Shown piece by piece: positions 35,401-50,400 of a stretch of DNA of 64,000 nucleotides. Within the stretch, counting starts at the first letter, position 1, and each line of letters starts with the position of its first letter. Source of the stretch: Symsagittifera roscoffensis (lineage: Eukaryota > Xenacoelomorpha > Acoela > Convolutidae). The translations under genes were made by a program, and so were the position numbers. Where the stretch lies: assembly GCF_963678635.1 (NCBI RefSeq), contig NC_087066.1, positions 62,998,282 through 63,062,281 on the forward strand. The letters are read 5' to 3'. The notes under the pieces were generated by a model, which was given only the letters and a program-made list of their open reading frames with translations, was not told the DNA's origin and did not search any database.

Positions 35401-38400
35401 TCCCCATTGCACAGAGGTGCTACGCGGAGCTAGGTGACATCGCCAAGGCCAGATACCTAAAGGTTAGCGGTAATTTGAATTTTGAAACAAATTTATTAAA
35501 AAGAATAACTTGCAATTAGCAACGAACTTTGCATGCAATTTTGATTTTTCATTAGATGTTTTCAATCTGCAAGATTAAGAAATATTGCCTTCAGAACCAG
35601 TTTTGAAAAGCATAAAATTTTTGAGCAGTTTTTTGAAAAAAAAAGAACTTGAAAGTTAAATTGTGAATATAAATCTTGATTATTGAAATAAGTTTTTTTT
35701 TACGCTAGAAAATAGTGGATCTCGCGCACAGCCGTGGCCTGAACCAATATGAGCCAGAAGACCCTTCTCTGGACCACGACACGAAAATGGGTTTAATGTG
35801 GAGAAACTTGGCGGAGAGGGAGCCGGAGATCAGGGCGAAAATACTCATGCTCAAGAAGGACTTCTTCATGGCACAGAACACATTCCTCGAAAATGTATGT
35901 TAACACCGGCAAATAAAATAGTTTACCACTTTTTACGCGAAGTATCTTAGGTTGGTTGATGCCATAAGTATGATCGATCATAGGTTACCTTAAACAAAGT
36001 TATGTACATACATAAAGGTTATGGTCAGTCAAATCTTTTTGAAACCCTTGGTTATTTGTCTCTTGAATTTATGGGAATTTACACTGACACAACGTTTATT
36101 TAAACAAATAAAAATTAGTTATTCAAGATTTTGATGGAATTTCGGCCGATAATAGTTCAGTATTAGCCAGTTAGGAGGAGAGTGATTGGTATCTTTTGCT
36201 ATTCGGCAATTTTCTGCTATTCGGGCTGTCTGCCTTGAGATCAGCACCTCTATAATGATTGATTTGGTTATTATGTAGGATATGTTGGACAGTGCCATAG
36301 AGATGTTTGTGAAGATTGGCAAGTGGGAGCAGGCGCTGCAGTTGGCGAGTGACAGAAATCATCCCCAGCTAGACAAACTCAGGGCCGACTGCAAAGAGGT
36401 CCGTGAGTGTTTCTCAGTACAAGCAAAAAGCAACTCGCTCAAGAAAGATTAACCTTTGAGCCTGTCGAATATAAGATAGTGGAATCGGGGTTGTTCAAAT
36501 TTTGCGTTAGTCCTTCCATGCCCAAAATGGCCGCGTTTGCTATGACCACCGAAGGTGAGAAAGCAGGTCGGATGGGGTCGAATCACTGAGGGAGGAAGGC
36601 GTCCGCAACCTCCCCTCCCCCCTAAATCCGCTGCTGATGTACCAGCATTAATATCATAGTACGGCTAAGTTTTTCAAACTTGATCGTTTCGGGCTATTTT
36701 CTTCGCCTACATATTGGTTAGAGTGTATATTTCGTGAAACAAGCAATTGTTAGTTTGCATATCTGAAATTTAAAATCAATACTAAATAAATTAAAATCCC
36801 ATCTTCGAAGAACACGAAAAAGGCCAGTTACCTGCCTATCGAGTGGTATCTTCAGTGGGTGTAGGAAGTCAAACTAATCATGAATGAGTTGGTTCATATA
36901 TAAAGTATTTATTCGGGAAACAGTGTCAGTAGTTTAGTGCGTGATTTCAGTGGCTGAAGAACCATCATCAGCAGGAGAAGATAGCAGCCCTCTACGAGTC
37001 GGAGGGTCAATACGAGAGTGCAATATTTGAATACGTCAAAGCAGGCATGCCCTCCAAGGCTGCGAACCAGATGATGAAAAGACAGGTATGGTATGTGTAT
37101 GGTGTCATGTACAAGATTGAAAAAGGTTATTCATATAGTTCTGCTGCAATTTTTTTATTCGTTTTGAATGTCGATGAAAGTTGGAAATATTTGCGGCATT
37201 GGTCTTTATTTTGTTCTACTAGCTTTATTTGTATCACCTCGAAAGCCTCAAATCAATAGTGAATGATTATTTGCAAAAATTAGGGCTTCATCCCGTTACG
37301 AGAATTTATCTTAAATTGAGCCATTTTTGTCAGGAGCTGAAACGATTTTTTATCCACTAGTTTCAATTTTAAATGATATAAAGTTAAATATATAAAGCTT
37401 TTTTATTGAACCGATCTATTTACTGGCAAAGAAAAAAGAAAAGCAATTAGTGATTTCAGAAGAATTATAATCAACCATTAATTTTAACTTGCATGTTAAC
37501 AGAACAAACCGGAAGTTTAAAGTGTTAACGAACGAATTGAATTTTCACTTAATTAGGCTGTGTGTTTTTAGGAAAGCCTTAAAAATTGTTCCCGCTCACC
37601 ATCATATTTTGACAAATTGTTTGCTAAATGGAAGGCAAAATTGCACTCTCGTATAGCAAACAACGCAAAAAAAACTTCAATTTCTTTATTTCAAAAGTGG
37701 ATTAAAATTTTTGGAAATCCCACTGAAATAAAACCACCTATTGATCCAGCTTCAAAAATAGGGTTAATCCGATCAAAATTGCCAATAATAAGAGATTCTT
37801 GATATTCGAAGAGCTTTATGGTGAACTTACATGATGCTTTTTAAAATGTTTGCTGAACTTATTACTACGTAACCAATTATTTGGTGGCTTGATAGAGGTA
37901 TATTTGAGATCAATGTTTGCATTTGAGGACTTTAATGGGAAATCTGTGCTCCTTTTCTTGAAATAAACATGATGATAAACCCATTTCAACTGCAGTTTAA
38001 AAATATGAAGACCCTGATTAAGGACATGCGTGTTTTTTATTCATCGGAAAGTAATTTTTTCAAACTAAGAAGCAATTCTGCTATCAATTCCAATTTTTAG
38101 CTTCTGTATGCAGCTTAGTTCTACTTGGCATCAAGTATATCAGCTTTCTAAAGCCAAACCGTTGCTGCCTGTTTTTTTTAGGTTTGGTTAGTGGTTAAGT
38201 AAACTGGCTCTTGGTGGTAAGGATTATGCTTGAAATTCCGTATTCTCCAAAGCTGTTGTTATTTGCAGTTGATTTTTCTTATTGTTTCTCGCCTTTAGCG
38301 GTCCTTTTGTTGATTGTGATTTTTACTGATTAAGAGTAACTCTTATATAGGTCTTGGTGATTTTTTTGTTTTTTTTTTTCAGGAAGAAAATCTTAAAATG

Positions 38401-41400
38401 CTTTAATAATTTAAGATGCGCATTCATACATATTAATGCATTTATAAATGAACTGAGGTGTAAATGCACTTTTGATTACGTCGCAAATGGCAAAATTCCC
38501 AAATGGCATTAAAAAGAAAAACTTTCCAAATGGCATAAATTTCATGCAACAGTTTTTCGTGAACAAGGTGAGAAAATTAGTCAAATTGTCAATTCAAATG
38601 TTGATTGACATTTTATCTTGAAAAAGTAGAATTTTTTTATCAAAGCAAGAAGCATGAGCTTGCGTTTATTAATAAGCTTCTTGTGGTCAATTTTTTCGTA
38701 AATTTGTTTGGAAGCAATTAATTCCAAATCTTATTCACATGCTTCCGTTCCTGACAATATTTTAAAATTAGAAATTGATAGAAAACGTTTAAATTACAAT
38801 GAAAACTTGAAATTTATGCAATTTGGGAAAAGTTTCCATTTTTATGCCATCAGGGAATTATGCCATTTGAGAAGTTACCTGCACTTTTTGAGCTCATTTG
38901 AAATTCATCTGCTGAAAATAACGTATACAGCTTTCACCGATAATGAACGTGGAAATGCTCGAAAAAATGTGAAAAATTTCTAGTTTCGATAAGTGGAAAT
39001 AACTTTCTAGTTTTCAAGCGGAATAAAAATTTTACCTGTTAATCCAGTTTTCTCTAGTTGTGTTAATGTTATCAAAAAAGCACCAATCATAAATTGTTCA
39101 AGAAATTCGAAAGTTGAGATTTTTTCAATAAGTCAGTGTTTTTTTTTCTGTATACTTGCCGTTCATTTCTCTTTTTCAACTGTCGTTTGGCTTTATTTAT
39201 GTTTGAACTTCTAAAACTTGCTGGCGTCTTGAAAGAGGCTGGCTCCATCTGATATAATTTTCCCATCAATTAACTGGGTGGTTTTTAGCGTAAATTCTTG
39301 ATTAACTAAAAAAAGCAAAAATGAAGCATTTTTGGGGTAAAATTTTGGTTCTCGATTTCACAAAATAAATTGCACCATAGTAATTTTGGTAGGATTGTAT
39401 GCATCTTCTGTTTTCTTCACTTTTCGTCTTATCTTGACCCAATTTGAGAAAAACGCGTTTAAAATTTCAAATGTTGTTCGTTTCGTCCGGATAATTTAAA
39501 TCAGCATTGTATCAAAGGGGACGCGTTCTTACATAGTTTAAAGCAGGCTCAATGTGCATAAAATTGTAATTAAGTTAGCTTGTTTTGTATTTGATTGCAA
39601 AATACTATTTGGCCGCTGAATTTTTCATACCAAAAGCAACCATTTTTTGAACGAACGAATAAAATACGTTTTGATTCGTTTTTACAAGAATGGCTAATTT
39701 TTTCTGAAAAGTGCCCAAAAATGACTATGAAATTGAAAGCCATGTTTGAAATAATCAAGATTCTTTCAACAGTCCGGTCTGTCGGCTATAATTTTCTGAA
39801 GCTATTTCAAAATGGAAAAGGAAGGTAGGAGTTTCATTTTAGTAATTCACTTGGTCGGGGTTGTGTCTGAGAGCTCTTCAGACGACGATTTGTCGATAGT
39901 CGCTCCGTTTGTTGATTCACTGTCCTCATTGACTTCGTCAATTTGTGAAGTTGCTTTTCGTGGCTGCTGAGTTGATGCTCTAGATATACCTGAAACTTTG
40001 GTAGCCTGTTTTGGTTTTTCGCCACTTGAGAGTTTGGCGTCGCTAGCGTTTCGCATATCGGTTGAACTAGAAGCACCAGAAACATTAGTGGCTTTTTTCA
40101 GACTTCCACCTCTTGAATACTTGGCATCACTTGGTTTTTGCATGTCTGTTGAGCTGGAAGCCCCGGAAACATTAGTGGCTTTTTTTAGACTTCCACCTCT
40201 TGAATATTTAGCATCACTTGGTTTTTGCATGTCTGTTGAGCTGGAAGCCCCGGAAACATTAGTGGCTTTTTTCAGACTTCCACCTCTTGAATATTTAGCA
40301 TCACTGGGTTTTCGCATGTCTGTTGAACTAGATGCCCCGGAAACATTAGTTGCTTTCTTTGGATTTGCACCGCTAGATTGCTTTGCAGCGCTAGCATTCT
40401 GCATTCCTGTAGAACTAGAAGCTTCTGTTTTTTCAGTAGCATCTTCTGAGTCAGTGGCGTATGTATACGAGTTATCAGTACCTGAACCGTTAGATTCCCC
40501 AGACTCTTCTTGGTTTTGAGATTTTCCTGTGTTTTTCTGGGCTTTACTATTACCCGAGTCTTGCCTAGCTCCAGCTGTCTCAGGTTGTTTCTGAGCCGCA
40601 GATGCCCTTAAATCATTTTGGGCACCGGAATTTTTTGAGTCTTCATTTTTAGATGCTCCCGAATTCTTCTGTTTCCCAAATGCAGCTGACTTCTGTTGAG
40701 TCCCAGATGTCCTAGAATTGTTTTGGGTTCCAGATACGCCGGAGTCTTTTTGCGAGTCTGAGACCCTAGAGTTTTTTTGAGACCCAGGTACGCCTGAGTC
40801 ATTTTGGGCTCCTGAAATCCTAGAATTTTTCTGGGTTGCAGACATGCCTGAGTCTTTTTGGGTTCCTGAGACCCTAGAGTTTTGTTGAGATCCTGATACG
40901 CCAGAGTCATTTTGGGTTCCTGAAGGTCTAGAATTGTTCTGATTTCCAGACATACCTGAGTCTTTTTGGTTTCCTGATATCTTAGAGTTCTGTTGTGTTC
41001 CAGACATGCCAGAGTCTTTTTGGGTTTCTGAGACCCTTGACTTTTGTTGAGATCCAGATACGCCAGAGTCATTTTGGTTTCCTGAAGGCCTAGAATTGTT
41101 CTGATTTCCTGACATGCCTGAGCCTTTTTGGGTTCCTGATATCTTAGAGTTCTGTTGGGTTCCAGACATGCCAGAGTCTTTTTGAGTTTCTGAGACCTTT
41201 GAGTTTTGTTGAGATCCAGATACGCCAGAGTCATTTTGGTTTCCTGAAGGCCTAGAATTGTTCGGATTTCCAGACATGCCTGAGCCTTTTTGGGTTCCTG
41301 ATATCTTAGAGTTCTGTTGTGTTCCAGACATGCCAGAGTCTTTTTGGGTTCCTGAGACCCTAGAGTTGTGTTGAGATCCAGATACGCCGGAGTCATTCTG

Positions 41401-44400
41401 GTTTCCTGACATTTTCGATTCTCTCTGGGTCCCAGAGACTCGAGTTTCAGAAGCGCCACGCTCTTGCTGTCCTCCGGTTGCTCCCGATTCTTTTCGAGAA
41501 TCGGTCGCATTCTTATCGCCAGAAGTCCCTCGGGTGTTCCGTGTACCCGTTGCGGTCGAAGATCTCTGTTGAGCATTAGAGCTTGATGCTCTGATTGCCT
41601 TGTTTGTATCTGAAGCTCCCGATGCTTTTCGCGTCTCCGTTGTTTCTGTCGCCCTGGAGTCTTTCTGCTTTTTAGTTGCAGACGAATCTTTTTGAGCGCC
41701 AGAATTTTTGGTGTCAGTTGCACTGGGTTCTGTGCGCGACTCATCTTCATCGCCTGAGATGGAGTCTTCTTGTTCTTCTGTCATCTTTGCAGAAGCAGCT
41801 GTTTGCTTGCGTGATCCCGTTGCCTTTGATACCCCTGTAGTATTAGTTCCCTTTCTTAAACTGGACATTCTGGAGTCAACTACTGATTTAGATGCAGTAG
41901 TTGTAGTCCCTTTTCGCAAGGTTGACATTCGGGAATCGACCACTGATCTTGATTCCCTGCGAGAATAATTCGTGGCGGTTGCTCCAGTTCCCCTTCTTTC
42001 TCCTCCTTCCGCAGCCTTTTCACCTTCGGCTCCTGCTTCGTCTCCCATTTTTCTCTCTTCACCTGGTTCACCGCCTTTTAAAGCACCTGGAATTTCTATT
42101 CCAGGATAATTCTTGGGGTCTGGTCGAAAAGGTTCTGGCGAAGGTATCTGTTTCTTTCCTCCGCACATTCCGCCTTTTTTGGCCAGGTCTTTGTTTACGT
42201 GTTTTTCCGCGCAGTGCTTTTGAGCGTCCAGGTAAAGTTGCTTCCACGCTTCGGTGTGAGACTTGATGCTATCGGTTCTAGACTCGATATCTTTCACACG
42301 TTCCTTGCTTTCGTCACTCAAACCCGCTGACCCGTCTTTGTCTTTATTCATCGTATCGTCGGCGTCTCCAGCTCCCGATGTCCAATCTTGAACTTTATCG
42401 AGGATGTCACGGAGTTCGTGAAGAGCCTGTGATACCTTCTGTTGAGTGGCTTTTCCCTGATTGTCGTTCATTTGGGCTTCGATTTCACGAAGTCGCTTCA
42501 TAGATCGCTGGCAGAAATTCTCGGCATCGTTGACAACCTTCTCACAGCCTTCCATATCGCGACTTGACATCCTGTTTCCCTAAAGTGTACATCTATCCTA
42601 ATCAATGAAGAATTAAATTTGACTATTTATAGACACAATTTGAGATGAGATAGCTCTTCAGTCTTAACAACCGCACAGGATAGAAAATTGAATGAGTTTG
42701 AGTGAAAAAAGAAGTTGAAACCTCAATCTTGTTCTTGTAGTTGTTCACTTCGGGTAGGAACTTGTCAGCTCCATTCGCAATCTTGTTCAGTTCGTCCTTG
42801 ACGCGGAAGTCGTTTTTGAACTGGTCATCTTGTTCACTCAGCTCCTTGTCCAGGTTCTCCAGTGCCTCTGTCAACTCACGCGATTTGGCAAGATTTTTGT
42901 CCTTCAAATCTAGAATCAGATCACATCTTCTTCACTTGTGAAATCTTTTTTAAAAAATGGAAAGATTTAAAGAATGATGTATGTAAGGGGCACAGGGGCG
43001 ATATTTGAACTATCAGTTTGTTTGAAGTTCTAGTTTTTGAAGTTTATGATGTTAATAATTTTTATCGTTCGAGACGCTTGCAGTTAGGATTATGGGACTG
43101 AAATACTCTATTACCCTGAATTGATTGAAGAAGATGATTGATTCATTTGGACTATTCTAAAATCATACTAAGTGTAATGTTTAATTCTAACTCTGTAGCT
43201 TTTTGATCTGTGACTGGGACACGTCTGTGTCTTTCTCTAGCTGGTCTATCTTTCCCTGCATCAGCTGGTTTTGCCTCTCCTGCAGTGATCCACAGTACTG
43301 CTTCACCTAAAGTTCAGTTTGAAATTTTCATGCAATGAATTCGTTATATTTTTCGGTGGCTCACTTTTTTTCATGGTCCTTTGAAACTTATTGCTTTTGC
43401 CATTAAAAAGCGTTATCAAATCGGAGTTAATTGTATTAGTTATCAAATCGGATTTTAAATTTCACTTGGTATATTTTTCTCAAAATTAAAATTATACAAA
43501 AGATAAAGTCGAATATAGTAGTGCATAGTTTTGAGAGAGCTTTCTATATTCTTTGGAGGTATCATCGTCCTGAGCTCAGAAAAACATATCAATCTGAAAT
43601 CATTTTGGTTAAGTTATGGGGGTTTTTAAAAAATGCATCAATTCGGTGGACTAAATTTATGAATTTATCTATGGTGCTCAATGCGTAAGCGCGACTTATT
43701 TGAGCGCGGTGAATAATCCAAATTCCTGTGTTCAAAAAAATTCTTTTTAATTTTAATTGAGGCAAGCTTCTTGATCTTTGTGTAAATCACGATCTATATA
43801 ATTTTAGTGCCAATGAACAAAGTTATAACACTTATTTAGGTCAGCTCGTTTTTTCCTTAAAAATGTCAAAAAAATTGATCACCCTTAAATTTAATATTTT
43901 GCGGTCAGAATTAATTTGTTTACGATTGGGTGTCAGAAGGTATCAAATTAGAATTATTTTGAGCCTTTCTGCTTTTTAAATACCCTTTCTATTCGAAAAA
44001 TGTTTTTTTTAAAAACTTTATTGACTTCTATTTGGTCTTCGCTGATTACACATGCGACAACTCTTGTAATTGGGATTTATAGGCGTTTTTCCTCGTAAAG
44101 AACTTTTCTTACAAATCTTGTTCGAAATTCAGAAATACGTGCAGTTGTTTTAACTTGCTGTCATGGTCAATTTTATGGAATTTCAAATATAAATAAATAC
44201 CTAGTCCTTATTATAGAATAAACTTGTTATAGAATAAAACCATGATTTTTGTTCTGATGAGTTGTTTTCGTATTTATTTTTGTCGGCTCAATTTCCGTTT
44301 ATTTTTTATTTTACGAAGGGACTTACGTTATCTGGTACGGGTTTTCTTTGGATTTCTTCTTGGAAGCACGAGTTTTCATTCTGATTTACACATTTTTATT

Positions 44401-47400
44401 ATAAATGAAAGCTGTTCAGTATTTGTACAATTATCAACTCTGATTTATTTTTTAATTTTTTTTTTCGATAAAATGATATCGGCCTAAATTTTATCGGTGA
44501 AGTCATCTCCTTTTCCATACTTTAGAAGGAAATTAATTTCTTATGCTTTTGTTTGTTTCAAGAGGGATGGACCGTAAAAAAGTTTCAGTTTCAGAATTCT
44601 TAGCACAATTGTTTCGAGTTTTGTTTGCGGGAGTCTACCAATATTTTCTCAAGCGGTCTAAAGAACTTATCCTAAGTCAATTTTTTCAAATGAAAGTTTA
44701 CATCGACTTCTTCCAAGAAAGATTTGTCTCTTTATCTATTCACTTTTATTATGCAATGGTTTTTTTCTGCATCGCAAGTTGAATTTGAGTTATCTTTAAA
44801 ACAAGGCTCCTTCCCATTTGACCTACTGGTAACGCGGTTGCATTTGAACTTTAAGGTCTGAGTTTTGAGTCTCTGTCGCACCTTGATTTTTTTTAGTATT
44901 TATGAGTTTGAATTTTCCCCCCGCAAAAATTGAGTATTCGTACTATCGCTTGTCTGCTTGTTTTGTTTGCTTAATTGCTATTTAATCTAGATTTTTTTTG
45001 TGCTTCAAGAAACTTTTTTTGTGCTTGCAAGTTTTGTTGGTTAACTCCTATAGTTTATAAATTTACTAAACCTGACTTGTATATATTGTGCTTTTTTTCG
45101 CCTAATCGATCTAAATGATTCGAGTTTTATCGGCCTAAATGATTTCGGCTGATGTTTTGTCGGCTTAGTCAATTTATTTTGTATCGTTTGGAGGGCATAA
45201 TGTGCTTTCTGCCAATTTGCAGAATTGAAGTCGGTTGTGGTATAAATTTTCAAAATCTAAACCTAATCGTTCAAAACTTGTTTATGACAACAGTATTTTA
45301 TGGCGTTTTTTTTTGGTTTTGGTTCAATAGTCTTCTAACCTTTCTGGAGGCTCAATGGTTGCTCGGTAAGTACTGAAAGTATTAATAATGGTAGTGTTTG
45401 TCTCTCAAATGTTTTTCTCAAATTGAAGTTACCATTTTTCCAAACAAAAGTTCAATTTTTTCATTTTTCTTTAGATTTATTTGTTTATTTATTTACTTTA
45501 TATTACCTAGTTTGCAGTGCTACTCTTTTGTTGTGTCGCAAGTTTTTGCTTCATTCTTCATGAAATGTTTCGACCGTAAAGTCTCGACATAGTCCAATCA
45601 TATAGCGTCATTGATGGTGAAGTCAACTTCTAATTGTCTAATTCAGTTTTTATATATTTTTTTTGCTTCATTTGTTTTGAAATGTTTTCACCTATAAAAT
45701 ATCGGCTTAGTCGAATCACGGCTTCATTGATAACTTGTGTTTTTAAGGGAGTTATAACTTCAGCTTGTGTTATCCGAAGTGCTGCGAAGCTGCGTTTCGC
45801 CTGTTTATTTAATTTCAACTCAAATTCATTTGCTAAAAAGATGGCAAACTACGATATCCAATTACAAAAATTTTTTCCGGATTTTTGTTTCAGATTTCTT
45901 ATCAGTATTGACCCATTTTATCGCCTTGAGTTATTTTATAAAAAGATTGAAAGTATTTTAAATTTTCAGAGAGCTCTAGCGTATTTGTTTTGTGTGTTTT
46001 CTTCGAAAGATGAAATTGTTTCGAAGAAATAATCAGTAATTTTTTTTCGGTTTCCTTGTTCGTTGAGTTACATTCATTTTTCTGTAAGCTATGATCTTCA
46101 ATAGGGTGTTGGGTGAGGTTTTTGGCTGTCATTTGTTAAGTTTTATTCTAATTTTTTTCAATTGTCTTTTTGTTATTTTTTTTTTATTGTGCATCTGATT
46201 TATTTTCGATTTCGGTCCAGGTTTTTTTTTCGGTCTATGATGCTTTGATAAAAACTAAGGGATTCTTTGTTATTCATATCCATGGTAAAAGGAAGGTAAG
46301 CGCCACCATCGAAAAGTAAACGTGTAAAGAACTCGAAAAACGTGATCGACTTCTAATTTCGAAAATGGAATTTAATTTTCAGATTTCCCAGCGAAAGAAA
46401 ATTTTTACCTATTGATCCAGTTTTCTCAAATTGGGTCAATTTCATCAAAAAAGTGCCAGTCATAAATTGTTCTGGAAATTGAAAGAGCTTTAATTGCATC
46501 CATTTTTTGCTTTGATATTCGAAAGTTGAGAGTTCTGCAAAGAAAACAAGTGAAATGAAACATTTTTTTATGGTTAATTTTATTCGTTTACTGTGTTCCA
46601 ACTGTCTGTTTGCTATGTTTTATAAGAAGTTGCTATGTTCCCAGTAGTGTTATCGGTCTTGTTTTTGCTTGTGTATGCGAAGTGTAACTTCACCTCTGTG
46701 TTCAATCACGATTTGCCACAGGTCTGTCTGTTTTCAAAGACCTTTCTGCTCTGACCATTGATAATGGGGAGGAACTTTGTATTCGGGTGTGTTTTAGTTT
46801 TTTTCTTTGTTTTCTTTCTTTTTCTTTTTTAGCCTAACTTTGGGAACCAAAAACTTCTGCAAAAAATTTTGAAAAAAAATCTTTTATTGGTTTTTATTTA
46901 GTTTTTGTAGTCATTTTTCAGGTCAGATCCTTTTTTCACACCAACAATAAAAAAAGTACACTAATTTGGAATGAGATCTTTCTAAACTGTAGTTTTCTAA
47001 AGACTATGGTCGGAACATTTTGTGCTACTTGCACAATAACCGGCTATCATTGTTTGGTTTCGAAAATGGTGCGAAGCTCCGAAAAGTTTTGAAAGACACA
47101 AAACAATAGATGAAATGAATTAGGGACATCGATGGTGTAAAATTTTTGAGAAAGAAGTCTCGTAGTGTATGGTAAAAAAATACACCAATTTAAAAAATGT
47201 TTAGAATCAGTGCTTGGGTTGCTTCTAAGCGTTTACTTTTTTTGAAATTCTGTATTGCCTGCATACTATCTCTAGAATTGGCTCTGTTAAATTTTAAAAT
47301 ATAACTTAGTTAAATCAACAGCTAAAAGAGAAGAACCCATTGTCTCCAGTGGGCTTAATTGAATTTGATATCGTGTAGTCGAGTAAACAGGGTAAAAATC

Positions 47401-50400
47401 CTACTTCATTTTTCGACCCCTATATGTTCGACTATAGCCGACCTGACCTTTGAACCTGTTTGTTCATAAAGCATGATGGAATGAATTTATAACCTTTACT
47501 TACCTCGTTCAACTTGTCCAGACAGCTTCGCACTCTACCTAGCAGTCCGTCCTCATTTGTAGAGACGTCGTTCATCTCAGGAGCATCTCGGAATGCACCT
47601 GCTCCATCGTCTTGGTCGCTTCCTTGGCCTCCCCTTAAGCAGAGAAGAGCTTTATTTTTTTTTCTCGGAGAATGAGAAGGAACTATGGTGCTCGTGATCG
47701 TTTCCCGGCTATTTTAATGATTACGAGATTAGTATTCGAAAAGTTTTCCAAAAGGAAGGGCATTTACAGCTAGGATTGGGAGCTCACAGCTGTTTTTCGG
47801 TTACTCGCAATCTGACGCTAGATCGGCTTCTCCTTTTTATCTATTGTTCCTTTAATTTTGATTGCAAAAATTATGTAAAATATTGAAAAGTTTCAAAACA
47901 TTAATTTTATAAACAATGTTCCAACCAAAGTTTTTAGCTGAAAAATTTCGTGCTTGAGAAATGGGACAGTTTGAATAATAGTTTTGTTCATACTTTTGGT
48001 TTTTGATGATGTAAACCAACAATGCGATGATAAGCGCAGCTGCCATGATATTAACATGAGCACAATATCCGGACATGGAAGCCATAATGGAGCTGCTTGG
48101 TTTTGGCTGCCGGTATCCAATGTTGGGAAACCAATTGCCACCTCCAGAACCATAGTGATTCCATGCCTAGAATCAATTCACCTCAGGCTCTCAAGCTTAA
48201 TTAATTCTGAATAAGCTGCAAATCAGGCATAGTCTAAAAGATGAGAGACCCCCTGAAAATAACAGTGTTTTGACTATTTTGTTTGCGAATTGAACTTAGT
48301 TAAAAACGCATATTATAAAGAAGATGTTTTGTGGGATCTTTTGGGCGGCGAGACGTTGATTTTGAGAGTGTTCTATAAGAGTTTCGACAGCATTTTCTGG
48401 AGTGAGCTTGAGTTGGAGAATGCAAGTGGTTCTATGTGCAAAAAGGGGTTAAAGTATGGGCTTTTTTCTTATTCTACCTCCACACCTGCGAATTTTACAA
48501 GGAAAACTTTAGTCACACTGTCCGATCGTTATAGATCTTGGCATACGGACTAATTAGGCGAATTCGAAGATTTTAGTTTTCATACCCAACTTGGTAAAAC
48601 CACTAGTTACATAAAAAAATTGATGCGTATTTGAGGTAAAAATCATGCTAATGTGAGGGAGTAAAAGGAAAAAGAGCCGAAGTCTGCTTGTGTGCTTTTA
48701 AGTGCATATCTCGATTGCAGAGTGTGTAGAAGTGTTGAGTTAAGAGCCCGAAGTTGGATTGATCGTTTGCCTGCATGAGAGCATTCGCAATTCGCATCAC
48801 TGTTGACTCGGGCGTACAGTACTTCTGTAATAGATTGCTATTCGAACAGATAGACTCCATGCTATATTGTACTGTAGTGATCAATAATATATGCTGTAAA
48901 GTGTAAAAACAGGCAAAAATACAACCAATTTTCTGATGTCTGTTTTTTATTTTTGATGGATTTCTTTAAAAATGCTCATCTCGAAAACAACTGCTCGACG
49001 AAATGTAAAATTGAATTTGAAAGACGCTAAATTAGAAGTTTTTCATTTTGTACCTCCATTAAATTTTTCTTTAACTATTATATTACACTGCGGTGGCCGT
49101 TTCTGGGTTTGTTCATAACCATGGCGAAATGTACAATTTTGGCGCACTTGTACCTATCAATTGAATCTGATTTTTGCCTGTGAAGTGTCTTTTCCTTCAA
49201 GCGTGTATAATCAATTCATATGATACGTCTTGGTAGTGACGGTTTGCAGTCAACAGAATTGAGTTAAATTGAAAATATTAAATGAGACGACTTTTGAGGG
49301 AAACCTAAAAGGTATAGAAGTTCAATATGAATATAGGTTTTATTTAGTGCACTGGTTAAAACTGCCTCGAGCTAACAGTGCATATTTTTCAGCATGACAC
49401 GGCGATTTCTGTACACTTTTTCTTTGCCACTTAGAGCAGCTCGGTAGATTTTACGCAGCTTCGTTTTTACCCATGACTTTAAAATGAAACTAGTATTGTT
49501 AAAGCTGCATTTCGCACAATATATAGAAGCTTGCGGTTGCAACAATGCGGTGTGTAAACAATGAAATATGAAGTGATGTTGTGTGTCGTTGCAGGAACTG
49601 GTGAGCAACTCTTCTCTTCTGGACACTGTGATCAAGGAGCTCTGTGAGCGGGAGTTCTTCATCAAGGCAGGCGAACTGTACGAGAAGGCAGGCGTCAACG
49701 ACAGAGCCCTCAAACTTTACAGGTAGACAGAACGTAGCTTAACATTGTACCCGAACATGGAATTATTTGAACATCATGTGGAGTTTTCTCAACAATAGTT
49801 TCTTAAACAAAATGAGTGCAGATTGCAGTTACTCGAATAGGGGTAGTTGTAGAAATTTTTTTTCTACTGAAACACCGTTGCAGCGTCAACAACAACATGA
49901 AAAGTAGTTGACGGAATAGTAAGGCAAGTATATTAGTTCACTAATTATAGTTTATTTCAGAATGGCCAAAGACAAAGAGGGTTTCTCGAATTATAGTTTA
50001 TTTCAGAATGGCCAAAGACAAAGAGGGTTTCTCGAATTATAGTTTATTTCAGAATGGCCAAAGACAAAGAGGGTTTCTCGAATTATAGTTTATTTCAGAA
50101 TGGCCAAAGACAAAGAGGGTTTCTCGAATTATAGTTTATTTCAGAATGGCCAAAGACAAAGAGGGTTTCTCGAATTATAGTTTATTTCAGAATGGCCAAA
50201 GACAAAGAGGGTCTCGAATTATAGTTTATTTCAGAATGGCCAAAGACAAAGAGGGTTTCTCGAATTATAGTTTATTTCAGAATGGCCAAAGACAAAGAGG
50301 GTTTCTCGAATTATAGTTTATTTCAGAATGGCCAAAGACAAAGAGGGTTTCTCGAATTATAGTTTATTTCAGAATGGCCAAAGACAAAGAGGGTTTCTCG

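Noticed and set aside
39998-41750. Long overlapping ORFs of 173 and 380 codons in other frames of the nested gene
   Set aside because: They are shadows of the in-frame tandem repeats on the coding strand; a repeat with period a multiple of three keeps other frames open too.
48290-48553. 87-codon plus-strand ORF near the nested gene
   Set aside because: No domain, no splice context with IFT172 neighbours, and no match to expected IFT172 residues at that point.
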